From Shewanella subflava (GTDB taxonomy: Bacteria > Pseudomonadota > Gammaproteobacteria > Enterobacterales > Shewanellaceae), in NCBI RefSeq assembly GCF_025971955.1, contig NZ_JAPDMX010000007.1:81123-145122 (forward strand): a DNA stretch of 64,000 nt, written 5' to 3'. This document shows, one piece after another, positions 28,437-37,939 of this stretch (positions within the stretch are counted from its first letter, which is position 1; each line of letters begins with the position of its first letter). The notes below the pieces were generated by a model, which did not search any database, had not been told where the DNA came from, and worked only from the letters and a program-made list of their open reading frames with translations. A program made the translations under genes and the position numbers.

Positions 28437-30101
28437 TTACTTGCTGTAGTCATAGCTGATTTCAGCGTTAATGTTTTTTACAACGCAGGGGCCATGCTCA
28501 CGTTGAGTGCGGTTTTGGGCATTACCAATGTGTACCTCAACGTTAGCGAATATATTTCGGCCAGCTTTGATAAAATATTTGTCGTAGTAATCTTCGACTT
28601 CATTTTTAATTTGTTCGAATTCAATTTCTTCTTTTAAGCGTTCTGCGGCAATCTGATTTTTTTGGTCAAGCATCATTTTGACTTGCTCAATCATTCCTGC
28701 ATCATTTTGCCATTCTTTTTTAGGTGGCAGTTTTCTTAATCTTGACTCGATATCAAGACCCGCGACAACTAATTGTTTAACGCTTTCATCTAATGCTTTT
28801 AAGGTCTGCTTTAGCTCTTGCTGCTGCATACCGCAAAATAATTCGGTTTTTGTACCAGCCGTTGCACCGAAGGCAATCGCGTGAATGCCTTTGGCTGCGG
28901 TTGCTTTGCCACCGACTAAGTCACCCCGCTTTCCAGTTGTATCACTCACGGTAATGGTGCTGCCAGATTCTGAATGGCTATGTAATAACTGCTTAGTGAC
29001 CAGAATTTCGTCTTGGGCTTTTAGCTCTGAATATTGTACAAACTGAGCACAAATTTGTCCTTGAGCTGAAATTTTGGTACTTAATTCATGATCTTTAATT
29101 AATCGACCTATTACGCCTTTACTCACAATGACATCGCCATCGGCTTCAAGGGTGGCTGAGTCGACAAAGCCCATGACAGTAATGTCTCCGGTGGACTTCA
29201 CTTCCATACCTTCGTGGACATCGCCAGTGATTAAAATACTGCCTTTAAAATCAACATGACCGTATTTAACATCGACATTTTTAATTTGCAATACGTCATC
29301 GACCTGCATGCCTTTGCGGTTTTCGACCGGCTGGCCAGATACTGTGGCAATGAGTTTATTGGCATCGCTAGGGTGTAAAGCTGTGCCATCACCGGGGATC
29401 ATTAACTTATCTTTGCCGGGTATTTGATTTAAGATATCACCATGCACGTTATAACCGGCAACGCCTTCGGTAGCGGGCTGTTTAATCATTAAAACATCAT
29501 TAGGCTTTACGGTAACCAGCGCGCCGAGGTTTCGCATATCCACCGAGCCATCCTCACGTTCCTGAGGTTGCAATAGTCGTTCACGAGCTAAAGGAACTTT
29601 ACGGGTCAATATAGCGTGTTCGCCATTTACGGGCGCTTTACCTATGGCAATTTCACCTTCGCAACTTTCACCTGGTGGTAAAATATCTAGCCTTTGCATC
29701 AGTGCCATGATTTTAGGTTTACTTAACCCCATTTTAATTTTATGGCTTTTAAGCGTGTTCAATACATCGGCTAATACAATGTCTTTTCCGCCCCATGCCG
29801 AGGTAATGGTCATTGAGGCATGCATTTTGTCATCGCTGATTTTAATCTTGATGGTGCCGTCTTTACGTTCAGCTATTGTGAAAAAAAGTTCGTGATTACC
29901 AGGGTTTTGGCCACAAAGGGCGTTAACTTCATTAACCGCTTTATCAATGGCTGGGGTAATGGGGAACAGCATCGCAAATTCAGGTTGCTTCAGTAACTGA
30001 GTGATATCCTCAGTTGAAATCGGCCCGTGAGTATTTGGGGTAAGCCTCAGCTCTACCTTTGATTGGTCTGCACTAAATACGGCTAAAGTAGGTTCTAACA
30101 T
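28437..30101 (-). CDS. FapA / DUF342 domain protein
   Basis: 554 residues. N-terminal module (1-160), then the DUF342 beta-helix-like core with LARERLLQPQEREDGSVDMR, VTVKPNDVLMIKQPATEGVA, GYNVHGDILNQIPGKDK, GHVDFKGSILITGDVHEGME and VKSTGDITVMGFVDSATLEA repeats, followed by a coiled-coil segment (LKQTLKALDESVKQLVVAG; ERLKEEIEFEQIKNEVEDYY). FapA proteins are cytoplasmic; Vibrio homologues have been linked to glucose signalling and polar functions, but the role here is unknown. AAGGATG sits before the ATG. A perfect FNR-like box lies 40 bp upstream. Confidence 0.85.
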   Translation of the reverse strand: MLEPTLAVFSADQSKVELRLTPNTHGPISTEDITQLLKQPEFAMLFPITPAIDKAVNEVNALCGQNPGNHELFFTIAERKDGTIKIKISDDKMHASMTITSAWGGKDIVLADVLNTLKSHKIKMGLSKPKIMALMQRLDILPPGESCEGEIAIGKAPVNGEHAILTRKVPLARERLLQPQEREDGSVDMRNLGALVTVKPNDVLMIKQPATEGVAGYNVHGDILNQIPGKDKLMIPGDGTALHPSDANKLIATVSGQPVENRKGMQVDDVLQIKNVDVKYGHVDFKGSILITGDVHEGMEVKSTGDITVMGFVDSATLEADGDVIVSKGVIGRLIKDHELSTKISAQGQICAQFVQYSELKAQDEILVTKQLLHSHSESGSTITVSDTTGKRGDLVGGKATAAKGIHAIAFGATAGTKTELFCGMQQQELKQTLKALDESVKQLVVAGLDIESRLRKLPPKKEWQNDAGMIEQVKMMLDQKNQIAAERLKEEIEFEQIKNEVEDYYDKYFIKAGRNIFANVEVHIGNAQNRTQREHGPCVVKNINAEISYDYSK

Positions 30102-30140
30102 AACATCCTTGGTTTATTCTTTTTATTTGAGATATTAAGT

Positions 30141-30154
30141 TTGATAAATATCAA
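30141..30154 (-). promoter_or_regulatory. perfect FNR/EtrA-like box upstream of the FapA-like gene
   Basis: TTGATAAATATCAA matches the FNR consensus TTGAT-N4-ATCAA at every fixed position. It is centred 46 bp before the ATG of the DUF342 gene, close enough to overlap its promoter. Direction of control (activation or repression) cannot be told. Confidence 0.75.
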
Positions 30155-30258
30155 TGTAGCCTAAATCTAGCCGAATTCAGCTTGAGAATCCAGCATCTAG
30201 GCTTTTAGCTATGCGTCATGTCGTATTTTATACCGTGCATTGGTCGGTGCGATTGCCA

Positions 30259-31293
30259 TTAGGCTTTCTGCAAATACAATTTATACTTGTTGTTTTCAGC
30301 GAGCACATTGACAGAGCCAAAAGCTTTGGCAATGTTATCGGCATAGGGTAAATGTCTATTGGCCACTATTTGCCACACCCCTTTGGGTTTTAAACGTGCG
30401 GCGCTTTGGCTAACAAATGCATTGGCGATCGCAAAGGTGCTATCTAAACCATCATGAAAGGGGGGGTTAGAAATAATGCCGTCAAAGTTATCGCTGATTT
30501 GGTTAAACCCGTCAGAGGGGTAAACTTTAGCCTGCATATTGTTGGCTGCTAAGGTTAACTGACATGACGCCAAAGCCATGGCGTTGATATCGATACACTC
30601 AATGCTCAAATGTGGGTATTGTTTTAGTAATGCCACCGTAATTACGCCTGCGCCGCAGCCAAAATCTAATACCCGGCCATTGAGTTGTGGCAGGTGAGAC
30701 AGCAACAATTCAGTGCCAAGGTCGAGTTTTTTCTCGCTAAAGACCCCAACAAAGTTACAAATCGTGATATCACCTTGCGGTGTCGATAGGGTGTATTCGC
30801 TAATCCAATCTTGCATCATTAAGTCGGGTGCTGGGCCGGTTAAAAAGGCACGGTAAAGTAAACTGTGACGCGCATTATCAAGCTTGATAGCTGGACTGAA
30901 AAAATCGGGTAACAATTTGCTAATGGATTTAATTCCGCCTTTGTTTTCACCCACTACAAGTAATAAACCTTCGTCTTCAAGGTGGTTGGCCGCAAGGGTA
31001 AATAAATAGTCGGCTAAAGGCTTAGCTTTGGGGAAATAGACGATAACACAGTCAAACTTTTCGGTGGCAAGTGCCTCGGGCAATTTGTGGCCAAAGTAAC
31101 AACGTAGGTTGTCATTTGCTAAAGGGGCTAATGTTAGATGATGGTGATAGTCTAACGCTAGGGCTGTCACCTGTTTGGCACTTTCTAGGCACTGCTGCGC
31201 TAACGTATCTGACTCATAATTAATGATAAGCAGGTTAAGACCGGCAAATTCGTCGCTTTTTCTTAATATTAATTGAGATGGATTTGTTAGCAC
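30259..31293 (-). CDS. rsmC: 16S rRNA (guanine-1207-N2)-methyltransferase RsmC
   Basis: 344 residues, GTG start with TAGG five bases upstream. Methylates G1207 of 16S rRNA. Two methyltransferase-like halves: the N-terminal one is degenerate ([20 protein letters not shown]), while the C-terminal one holds the SAM motif [20 protein letters not shown] and the catalytic NPPF in [19 protein letters not shown]. Length and two-half layout are those of RsmC. Confidence 0.93.
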   Translation of the reverse strand: MLTNPSQLILRKSDEFAGLNLLIINYESDTLAQQCLESAKQVTALALDYHHHLTLAPLANDNLRCYFGHKLPEALATEKFDCVIVYFPKAKPLADYLFTLAANHLEDEGLLLVVGENKGGIKSISKLLPDFFSPAIKLDNARHSLLYRAFLTGPAPDLMMQDWISEYTLSTPQGDITICNFVGVFSEKKLDLGTELLLSHLPQLNGRVLDFGCGAGVITVALLKQYPHLSIECIDINAMALASCQLTLAANNMQAKVYPSDGFNQISDNFDGIISNPPFHDGLDSTFAIANAFVSQSAARLKPKGVWQIVANRHLPYADNIAKAFGSVNVLAENNKYKLYLQKA

Positions 31294-31324
31294 CTTGACC
31301 TACTTAAATTTTTATTGAAACAAT

Positions 31325-31353
31325 TAAAAAGTGAAGCGACAGATGTCGCTTCA
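31325..31353 (-). terminator. Rho-independent terminator of the phosphatase gene
   Basis: On the minus strand TGAAGCGACA pairs with TGTCGCTTCA around TC and is followed by CTTTTTAATTG, about 70 bp after the phosphatase stop codon. Confidence 0.88.
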
Positions 31354-31423
31354 AAGTTAATTTTACTGGCTATTTAGCTGTACCCATTTTCAAGCATACT
31401 GCTTTACAGGCAACTTCAGCGCT

Positions 31424-32812
31424 TTATTGCGCGGAGGTGGGCAAAAGGCTAAAAATTTTGTTGGCAATATCGGTATTGTCTTGGTGTCCTGAAAATAGTT
31501 TGGCCCCTGGACCTGCGGCAAATACCTGTACATCATCACCCGTGTGGCCTTCCGTAGTCCAACCTGTGTTTGAATAAATGTCAATAAGCTTACGCAAGGC
31601 TATCGCCATGGCTTCATTACCTTGCATACGGGCATTGGTCAGTGTGGCAAACTCTTGAATTTTAGGTTCAAAACCGAGTAAGTTGCTCACTATAGGTCGC
31701 CATTCCTGTGCGGCAATCGCTTGTGCTGCAATCATATCAGGGCTGGCTTTTACCCGATGCAGCACTTCCGGTTTCCACACATATTCTCCATTGACACCCA
31801 CAGATAAACCACCAGTGTTATGGTCTGCGGTGACTATCATCAGGGTATCTTTTTGTTGACGAACAAATTGCTCAACCACTTCGATACTGTGGGCAAAGCC
31901 GTCCATTTCAGCCATGGCCGTCGCAATATCGTTACTGTGACCTGCCCAATCTATTAAGCTGCCTTCAACTAGCAGTACAAAACCATTGGGGTTTTGAGAC
32001 AATAACTCAAGTGACTTTTGCGTCAGTAAACTGAGTTGATTGGCTTGCTTATCATTGATAACCCAGGGTAATTGTACATCTGCCAATAACCCCAACACTT
32101 TAGGCGTGGTAACAGAGTTAAGTTGGCTCATTTCTGTGATGTGCTGGTAACCTTTGGCGGTGAATTTGCTGATCAGCTCTTCAGAAAAGTAACGCTGTCC
32201 ACCCCCTAAAATCACATCGGCATCGGTATCAAGATAGCGCTCAGCAATTTCGGTGTAGTTTTTGCGACTTTCATTGTGGGTTAAAAAGGCCGCTGGTGTG
32301 GCATGGTTTACCTGTGAACTGACCGCCACACCTGTAGATAATCCCAGCGCTTTGGCTTTTTCAAGTAAGGTGGCAAGTTCACGTTTTTCCACATCAACAC
32401 TGATCGCGCCATTGTAACTTTTAAAGCCTGTCGATAAAGCCGTCGCCGCTGCTGCAGAGTCTGTCACATAACCACTCACGGTCGCTGGGTAGGTGCTTGC
32501 CATGCCAACCAGAAGACGGTCAAATACTGTCTGCTCAACTTCTTCGGTTTCAGGGTTGTCTTTATAGTAACGGTATCCCGAGGTATAAGCAGGACCCATC
32601 CCATCGCCTATCATGATAATGATATTTTTAGGGCGAGATTGAGAAATGTTTTGGGTATTATTTGCCATAGCAATCGCCGCAGGCGTACTGGCTTGGGCTT
32701 GCTTATCCGTTGCTAAGTTATCGTCATTAGCGCTGACATTTGCAGTAACTAATTGGCTAGATGCCAAAACGAATGCAGCAATAAAACCACGGTAAGTGTT
32801 TAAAAACAGCAT
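31424..32812 (-). CDS. phoA: alkaline phosphatase, PhoA family
   Basis: 462 residues with a signal peptide ending near VTANVSA; periplasmic phosphomonoesterase. Metal site IIIMIGDGMGPAYTSGYRYY; nucleophile Ser in YVTDSAAAATALSTGFKSYN; histidines in VTADHNTGGLSVGVNG and TTEGHTGDDVQVFAAGPGA. It begins only 15 bp after gshB, so it is likely co-transcribed with rsmE-gshB rather than being under its own Pho promoter; no Pho box was seen in the tiny gap. The E. coli gene at this place in synteny is yqgE, not a phosphatase. Confidence 0.9.
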   Translation of the reverse strand: MLFLNTYRGFIAAFVLASSQLVTANVSANDDNLATDKQAQASTPAAIAMANNTQNISQSRPKNIIIMIGDGMGPAYTSGYRYYKDNPETEEVEQTVFDRLLVGMASTYPATVSGYVTDSAAAATALSTGFKSYNGAISVDVEKRELATLLEKAKALGLSTGVAVSSQVNHATPAAFLTHNESRKNYTEIAERYLDTDADVILGGGQRYFSEELISKFTAKGYQHITEMSQLNSVTTPKVLGLLADVQLPWVINDKQANQLSLLTQKSLELLSQNPNGFVLLVEGSLIDWAGHSNDIATAMAEMDGFAHSIEVVEQFVRQQKDTLMIVTADHNTGGLSVGVNGEYVWKPEVLHRVKASPDMIAAQAIAAQEWRPIVSNLLGFEPKIQEFATLTNARMQGNEAMAIALRKLIDIYSNTGWTTEGHTGDDVQVFAAGPGAKLFSGHQDNTDIANKIFSLLPTSAQ

Positions 32813-32827
32813 GAATATTCCTGATTA

Positions 32828-33778
32828 TTAAGCGTTGTTTACTCGAGCCTCGATGGCATCCATCAGCATTCCGGTAATGTCTACGTCAAATGCTGCTTCA
32901 ATTTCACGGATGCACGTTGGGCTGGTCACGTTTATCTCGGTGAGTTTATCACCAATCACATCTAAACCGACAAAAATTAAGCCGCGTTTTTTCAATTCGG
33001 GTCCCAGTGCTCGGGCAATTTTCCAATCACTTTCAGATAGCGGTTGTGCCACACCACTGCCGCCAGCCGCTAAATTGCCACGGGTTTCGCCTTTCATCGG
33101 AATGCGGGCTAATGAATAAGGAACCGGCTCACCATCGACCACTAAAATGCGTTTATCACCTAAGGTAATTTCAGGAATAAAAGCCTGAGCCATGGCATAT
33201 TGTTGGCCGTGGTTAGTTAAGGTTTCAATAATTACGCCGATGTTTGGGTCATCTTGCTTAATTCTGAAAATTGAACTGCCGCCCATGCCGTCTAACGGTT
33301 TGATGATGATGTCTGACTTTTGTTGGTGAAACGCACGAATGCGTTTGGCATCGCGAGTCACGATAGTTTCTGGGGTGAATTCTGAAAACCATGCGGTGAA
33401 GAGTTTTTCATTGGCATCACGCAAGCTTTGTGGTTTGTTGACAATCAGTGTGCCTTGTTCTTCAGCGCGCTCAAGCATGTAGGTTGCATAGATAAACTCA
33501 GTATCAAACGGCGGGTCTTTGCGCATCAACACCACATCTAAGTCTGCTAACGGGGTATCTGTGGCGTCGCCAAGTTCAAACCATTTAGTCGCATCATGGT
33601 AAACGGTTAACGGGCGCATGTTACCCATTGCTTCACCGTTTACCATCGCTAAATCTTGCATTTCCATATAGTACAACTGATAACCGCGAGACTGCGCGGC
33701 AAGTAACATGGCAAAACTGGAGTCTTTTTTGATATTGATGTCGCTGATTGGGTCCATCACGATGCCGAGCTTGATCAT
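32828..33778 (-). CDS. gshB: glutathione synthetase
   Basis: 316 residues from ATG 33778, which has AAGGA seven bases upstream and gives the standard length; a longer reading frame to 33844 would overlap rsmE. Joins gamma-glutamylcysteine and glycine using ATP. It starts IKLGIVMDPISDINIKKDSS; ATP-grasp motifs include IIKPLDGMGGSSIFRI, GDKRILVVDGEPVPYSLARI and FVGLDVIGDKLTEINVTSPT. Part of the conserved sprT-endA-rsmE-gshB block. Confidence 0.96.
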   Translation of the reverse strand: MIKLGIVMDPISDINIKKDSSFAMLLAAQSRGYQLYYMEMQDLAMVNGEAMGNMRPLTVYHDATKWFELGDATDTPLADLDVVLMRKDPPFDTEFIYATYMLERAEEQGTLIVNKPQSLRDANEKLFTAWFSEFTPETIVTRDAKRIRAFHQQKSDIIIKPLDGMGGSSIFRIKQDDPNIGVIIETLTNHGQQYAMAQAFIPEITLGDKRILVVDGEPVPYSLARIPMKGETRGNLAAGGSGVAQPLSESDWKIARALGPELKKRGLIFVGLDVIGDKLTEINVTSPTCIREIEAAFDVDITGMLMDAIEARVNNA

Positions 33779-33827
33779 GTAGATATCCTTAAAATGTGAT
33801 TTTGTTATAGGGTATGAGCAAGGCTCA

Positions 33828-34568
33828 TTAACCGATATCACCAAATTTGAGTTGTAATGCCGTGATAGCCGTGAGCGCGGCGGTCTCGGTGCGAAGTACT
33901 CTTGGGCCTAACAATACGTCAGTAAAGCTAAATTGTTCAGTCATGCTGATTTCTTGTTCCGATAAGCCGCCTTCAGGACCGATGAGCAAGCGCACTTTAT
34001 TGTTTTGGCCTAATTGCGTTAAGCCATTTATACCGTGAGCGGCCCGTGGATGTAAATTCAGTTTTAATGCCTGAGTTTGTTCTTGGCACCAATCGATTAA
34101 GTCCATAGCAGGGCGCACTTGTGGTACGACACTGCGCCCCGATTGTTCGCATGCACTGATCACAATCTTTTGCCATTGCTGGATTTTTTTCTCTAAACGT
34201 TCGCCATTAAGCTTAACACCGCAGCGTTCAGAAAATAATGGGGTAATGGTGGTGACGCCTAACTCGACCGATTTTTGAATGGTAAAGTCCATGCGATCAC
34301 CGCGAGAGATAACTTGTCCTAGATGCAAATCTAATGGTGATTCGGTTAAATTTGCCCTTGCTGATAAGACCTTTACTGAGACATTTTTCTTACTGGATTG
34401 GGTAATTTCAGCTAAATAATCATTACCATCACCACAAAAAAGGCTGATTTGCTCGCCTTCATTCATGCGTAACACTCTACCTATATGCGCAGCGCCATCT
34501 TCATCTAAAGCAACAATTTGACCGATATTTAAGGTATCTATCGCTTGGTAAATCTTCGGGATTCTCAT
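33828..34568 (-). CDS. rsmE: 16S rRNA (uracil-1498-N3)-methyltransferase RsmE
   Basis: 246 residues. SPOUT-class enzyme that methylates U1498 of 16S rRNA. N-terminal PUA-like part with [20 protein letters not shown]; middle [23 protein letters not shown]-binding knot [14 protein letters not shown] and [20 protein letters not shown]. Sits 24 bp after endA and 49 bp before gshB. Confidence 0.95.
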   Translation of the reverse strand: MRIPKIYQAIDTLNIGQIVALDEDGAAHIGRVLRMNEGEQISLFCGDGNDYLAEITQSSKKNVSVKVLSARANLTESPLDLHLGQVISRGDRMDFTIQKSVELGVTTITPLFSERCGVKLNGERLEKKIQQWQKIVISACEQSGRSVVPQVRPAMDLIDWCQEQTQALKLNLHPRAAHGINGLTQLGQNNKVRLLIGPEGGLSEQEISMTEQFSFTDVLLGPRVLRTETAALTAITALQLKFGDIG

Positions 34569-34592
34569 AGGTGGCGTTATCCGAGCTGAGTA

Positions 34593-35336
34593 TTATTGAC
34601 TAAAACCTAGATTCTGACATTGTTTGTAAACAAAATCATTATGATTGCCCTGTGCCGCAGCAATTAACTTATCACGTTTACATTCATTTTTATCTACTGG
34701 GTACATTTTATCCCATGCTTGAAACAGTTGGCGCTGGCTAGATGAAATTTGCAGCTTGTATGATTGCTGCATATAGAAGTAGGTTCTGGCTATCGCACCA
34801 CGGCTCTTTGCGGGAGGTTGCACTTTGCGGCCTTTAAAGTCGACTATCATCTTACATTGACCATATTGGTCAGCTTTACCATTCCACTGACTGAAACGAA
34901 AATTACTGCGATCGCCGTTAACCTCACCAATGGCGGGAGTCAGGTTATGTAAATCCGACTCCATTTTGTTGAATTCAGGGCTAGTTTTACCACAATTTTT
35001 TCGCCCACCTTGCTGCCAGCATTGTAGTTGATGACCAAACTCCCAAGCAGGAACAACATGTTCCCATTCAATCCGGTTGGCGCGAACTTGCTGCTTACGC
35101 ACTTGATAGCCGCAACTGTTATGGTCTGGTTGCCACACTTTACCCGCAATAGTGATATCGCAGCCACAGTAAAAACTTTTTAATGGCAAGTGGTTTTGAT
35201 AGATCTTGCGGATCATCTTTTTAGCCTGATTAAAACTCGTTGGGTGTGCAGCAGAGCGGGCGGTAATCGGAGTTATCAAAACACATAGCAAGCTGCAAAA
35301 TACGATTGTTCGTATTTTGAAAGATGGAAAAAGCAT
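34593..35336 (-). CDS. endA: endonuclease I (EndA), periplasmic
   Basis: 247 residues with a signal peptide ([20 protein letters not shown]). A non-specific DNA endonuclease of the EndA/Dns family, active outside the cytoplasm. Motifs: [40 protein letters not shown] (the catalytic H in the beta-beta-alpha metal motif), [20 protein letters not shown] and [20 protein letters not shown]. Eight or more cysteines fit the disulfide-rich family. Conserved neighbour of rsmE. Confidence 0.94.
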   Translation of the reverse strand: MLFPSFKIRTIVFCSLLCVLITPITARSAAHPTSFNQAKKMIRKIYQNHLPLKSFYCGCDITIAGKVWQPDHNSCGYQVRKQQVRANRIEWEHVVPAWEFGHQLQCWQQGGRKNCGKTSPEFNKMESDLHNLTPAIGEVNGDRSNFRFSQWNGKADQYGQCKMIVDFKGRKVQPPAKSRGAIARTYFYMQQSYKLQISSSQRQLFQAWDKMYPVDKNECKRDKLIAAAQGNHNDFVYKQCQNLGFSQ

Positions 35337-35497
35337 AATAGCGCGGACCTTAATATGATGAACTGTGCAGACTTAAACGGCTAAATTATTCACCGTGTCT
35401 GTCATTTTGGCGTGATGGTAAGGGATACTTTCGACTGATGCAATGATGGGGAATGAAATCTGCTCAATATTGATTTTAAGGCTGTTTTTTGTCTCAT

Positions 35498-35848
35498 TTA
35501 TTGCGAAGTAAAAGCCATAACGACTGGTTTACTTGAAATGAATAAAATGAACAGGACAAAAAGCGCCATGCTGATATTAGGGGCTAAACTATAACTGAAT
35601 GCCGCTTTAACATGGTTAAATTCAAGCGATTTATATTTGAACATAAACATAACCGAACTGCTAAATGCAATGCTGATATAAACAAATAGCCCCCAATTCT
35701 CCAACATAAATTCATATGGGAACCCATAGCTTGAAAAGGTGAGTGCGATTAGACAAGCGGCGGTGGGAATTGCAAAAATAATATTAAAGATAGAAACGGT
35801 CCAAGTTATCCCGAGATAGTTTTGCAGTGTATTGATGTTATTTATCAT
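35498..35848 (-). CDS. hypothetical small membrane protein
   Basis: 116 residues from ATG 35848, with AAGGATA five bases upstream; upstream in-frame codons are less likely. Hydrophobic segments are TWTVSIFNIIFAIPTAACLI, LFVYISIAFSSSVMFMFKY and ISMALFVLFILFISSKPVVM, so about three to four helices. No family was recognised. It is inserted between endA and the SprT-like gene, which are close neighbours in E. coli. Confidence 0.65.
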   Translation of the reverse strand: MINNINTLQNYLGITWTVSIFNIIFAIPTAACLIALTFSSYGFPYEFMLENWGLFVYISIAFSSSVMFMFKYKSLEFNHVKAAFSYSLAPNISMALFVLFILFISSKPVVMAFTSQ

Positions 35849-36049
35849 ACTTATCCTTGTATGGTCTTGATTCCTATCGGGTGCCATTCACTTTGTCATT
35901 AAGCTAAAGAATAATCAACCAACAATTAAATAAGGTGGACTTGTCATCATTGGAAGTATTTAGGCCTGCTATAGGAAAAAAGTCCGCCACATTTTTATCC
36001 TCTGGAAAAGCTGAAGTTATTTACTTAACCAAGGGGGGCGATTTTGTGT

Positions 36050-36640
36050 TTAAACAGGAGCACTTTGCAGCATTTGCTGGCAGGTTTTACAGCGATATTG
36101 GGTTTTACCACGCACCACATTGTTATGGCGTCTGATGCTAAGTTGCACGCTGCCGCAACCACAAAAATACTCAAATTGTTTACCGCGAACCGACAGTGTG
36201 TCTAATTTATGGGTGGTTTTAGGGGCGCGACCATAAACCCTACGCATAATGCTTTGCCATTCTGCGCCATGGGGCTTTACGCGACCAAATACTTGAAAGC
36301 AGATGAGGTGGCTGATCTCGTGCGGAACAACATCATCAATAAAGGCGCTGACATTTTCCGCTAACAAAACTGGATTAAAGCGCAATTTGTTAAGCTGTAA
36401 ATGTGCGGTGCCGGCACTTTTTCCCCTTAGGGTGAATTGTACCAGCGGGCGAGGGAATGATTTGTTAAAATACTGCTCAGCAAGTTGGTAATCGACTTCT
36501 ATTTTATCCAAGATGGCTTGTTGCAAGGGCGTGATAACTTGAGCTTTTATTGCAGCGTCATTAGTGGTGCTAGGTTGGGGGGGAACCCACCCTAGCGTTT
36601 GGCTTAAATGACGTAAATGCTTATTGAAATACTGCTGCAT
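36050..36640 (-). CDS. sprT: SprT family zinc-dependent protein
   Basis: 196 residues. SprT-like domain with the zinc motif HEISH in DDVVPHEISHLICFQVFGRV and a downstream H in KPHGAEWQSIMRRVYGR; a C-terminal zinc ribbon with CGC...C-x-x-C (FEYFCGCGSVQLS and YRCKTCQQML). Related to eukaryotic Spartan proteases; the bacterial role is not settled. Synteny with endA-rsmE-gshB supports sprT. Length is a little more than the E. coli protein owing to an N-terminal extension. Confidence 0.9.
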   Translation of the reverse strand: MQQYFNKHLRHLSQTLGWVPPQPSTTNDAAIKAQVITPLQQAILDKIEVDYQLAEQYFNKSFPRPLVQFTLRGKSAGTAHLQLNKLRFNPVLLAENVSAFIDDVVPHEISHLICFQVFGRVKPHGAEWQSIMRRVYGRAPKTTHKLDTLSVRGKQFEYFCGCGSVQLSIRRHNNVVRGKTQYRCKTCQQMLQSAPV

Positions 36641-36690
36641 TTGATAAAAAACCTATTGAGAAAATTGAAACATTAATGGCGTGCTTGATA

Positions 36691-37857
36691 TTACAAAGTT
36701 GCCGCTGCAGCAGCAATCATAGCCTTAATTTGTTCAACAATCTCATTTTCCATCTCTGCGTCATGCCCTTTTACTTTTGGGGTGTGGATGTGGCCAACGG
36801 GTAAACTACGATTAAACTGTTGCATTAATAAAATGCTGCGATAAGAAATTTCATTTGAAAGATAGCCTCCACCCGAGCCCTCGACTGAGATGACATTTTG
36901 TAATTCATTAATGGATTTGGCATCAAATTGACCGCCAGAAATCGTACTGACCTGATGGTTGTCATTCACTTGCCAGTTACCTTTTACCTGTTGCATGGCG
37001 GCAATAGGGAGCGAAAACTCAACAAATTCAGGGCCATTTAAGGTTTTGTTATTCAGTAATGGAGCAATAGGGTTGGTTTTTGAGGCACCCGTTAACACAT
37101 TTAAATTATCGGGTGCAGCGGCAGAACGATTTCGAGAGGGAAACCGTTCAATATCAAACTGCTCACGCCCCATACTGACGGTGAATATCATATCCACACT
37201 GTTGTCGCGATAAATCGGGGTTAATAGCGATTCAATGATGCCGTGATCAAAATCAGCAAACCGCACCGGGATCATCACGGTTTCAATTTGGGCTTTTTTA
37301 CCATTCACGTTAAATGTGTAACCATCCAACGCCAAAGCCGTTACCCCCGAAGGATTACTTTGGCCAATTTCTTGGTCTAAAAAGAACGGGTCAAATCCCG
37401 TGAGCAGAATTTTGATGCGGCTGTCGGATTTGAAATCGATATCACTAAAGCCGCGCGATGATTTTTCTATAGCACTGACGAGTATTTCTCGCTGCCAACC
37501 TGATATGTTAAAGCCAGCTGGTTGGGATTTTAGGCTGGCACGCATGGTAAGACGACTCCAATACAAGGCGCGATCATCGGTATGACCGGATTGCACATCT
37601 CGAACGGCTTGCTGCCATAGACGCTGACCTTCGTTAGCAACCATCTCTGTCATGGTTAACTCATTCGATTCGCTCAACAGTTTATTGCTTAATCCTTGTG
37701 ACACGCCTTGGTAACGTTCCACCACCAGTGGTATGGTTTTACTGGCCAGTGGTAAACGTAACTCTTCCACATCCTTTGGCAGGGTATTGGCTTGAGCCAT
37801 TGCACTAGTTGTCATGAGAAATACAGTTGATAGGGTCAGTAAATACTTGGTTGTCAT
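36691..37857 (-). CDS. exported pyroglutamyl-peptidase I-like protein, catalytic Cys replaced by Ser
   Basis: 388 residues with a signal peptide (LTLSTVFLMTTSAMAQA). After an N-terminal extension of about 140 residues, a C15 peptidase-like domain begins at IKILLTGFDPFFLDQEIGQS with the NPSG motif, PVRFADFDHG and MGREQFDIERFPSRNRS (Glu237 at the family Glu position). The nucleophile motif, V-C-N-x-x-x-Y in the family, reads L-S-N-E-I-S-Y here, placing Ser334 where Cys is expected; His358 follows 24 residues later, the same spacing as Cys144-His168 in Bacillus amyloliquefaciens Pcp. It may be a serine variant, a binding protein or inactive. Confidence 0.7.
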   Translation of the reverse strand: MTTKYLLTLSTVFLMTTSAMAQANTLPKDVEELRLPLASKTIPLVVERYQGVSQGLSNKLLSESNELTMTEMVANEGQRLWQQAVRDVQSGHTDDRALYWSRLTMRASLKSQPAGFNISGWQREILVSAIEKSSRGFSDIDFKSDSRIKILLTGFDPFFLDQEIGQSNPSGVTALALDGYTFNVNGKKAQIETVMIPVRFADFDHGIIESLLTPIYRDNSVDMIFTVSMGREQFDIERFPSRNRSAAAPDNLNVLTGASKTNPIAPLLNNKTLNGPEFVEFSLPIAAMQQVKGNWQVNDNHQVSTISGGQFDAKSINELQNVISVEGSGGGYLSNEISYRSILLMQQFNRSLPVGHIHTPKVKGHDAEMENEIVEQIKAMIAAAAATL

Positions 37858-37939
37858 CTTGTCGGTCCTTGTGCTAGCGGCACATCTCAGGCAATGGTTA
37901 TTTGGTTATAGCATAAAAAGGTCTATAAATGGCAGTGGC

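Noticed and set aside
35935..36135. 66-codon plus-strand ORF between the small membrane protein gene and sprT
   Set aside because: Its second half is the antisense of the sprT 3' end, it has no ribosome site, and its composition is not protein-like.
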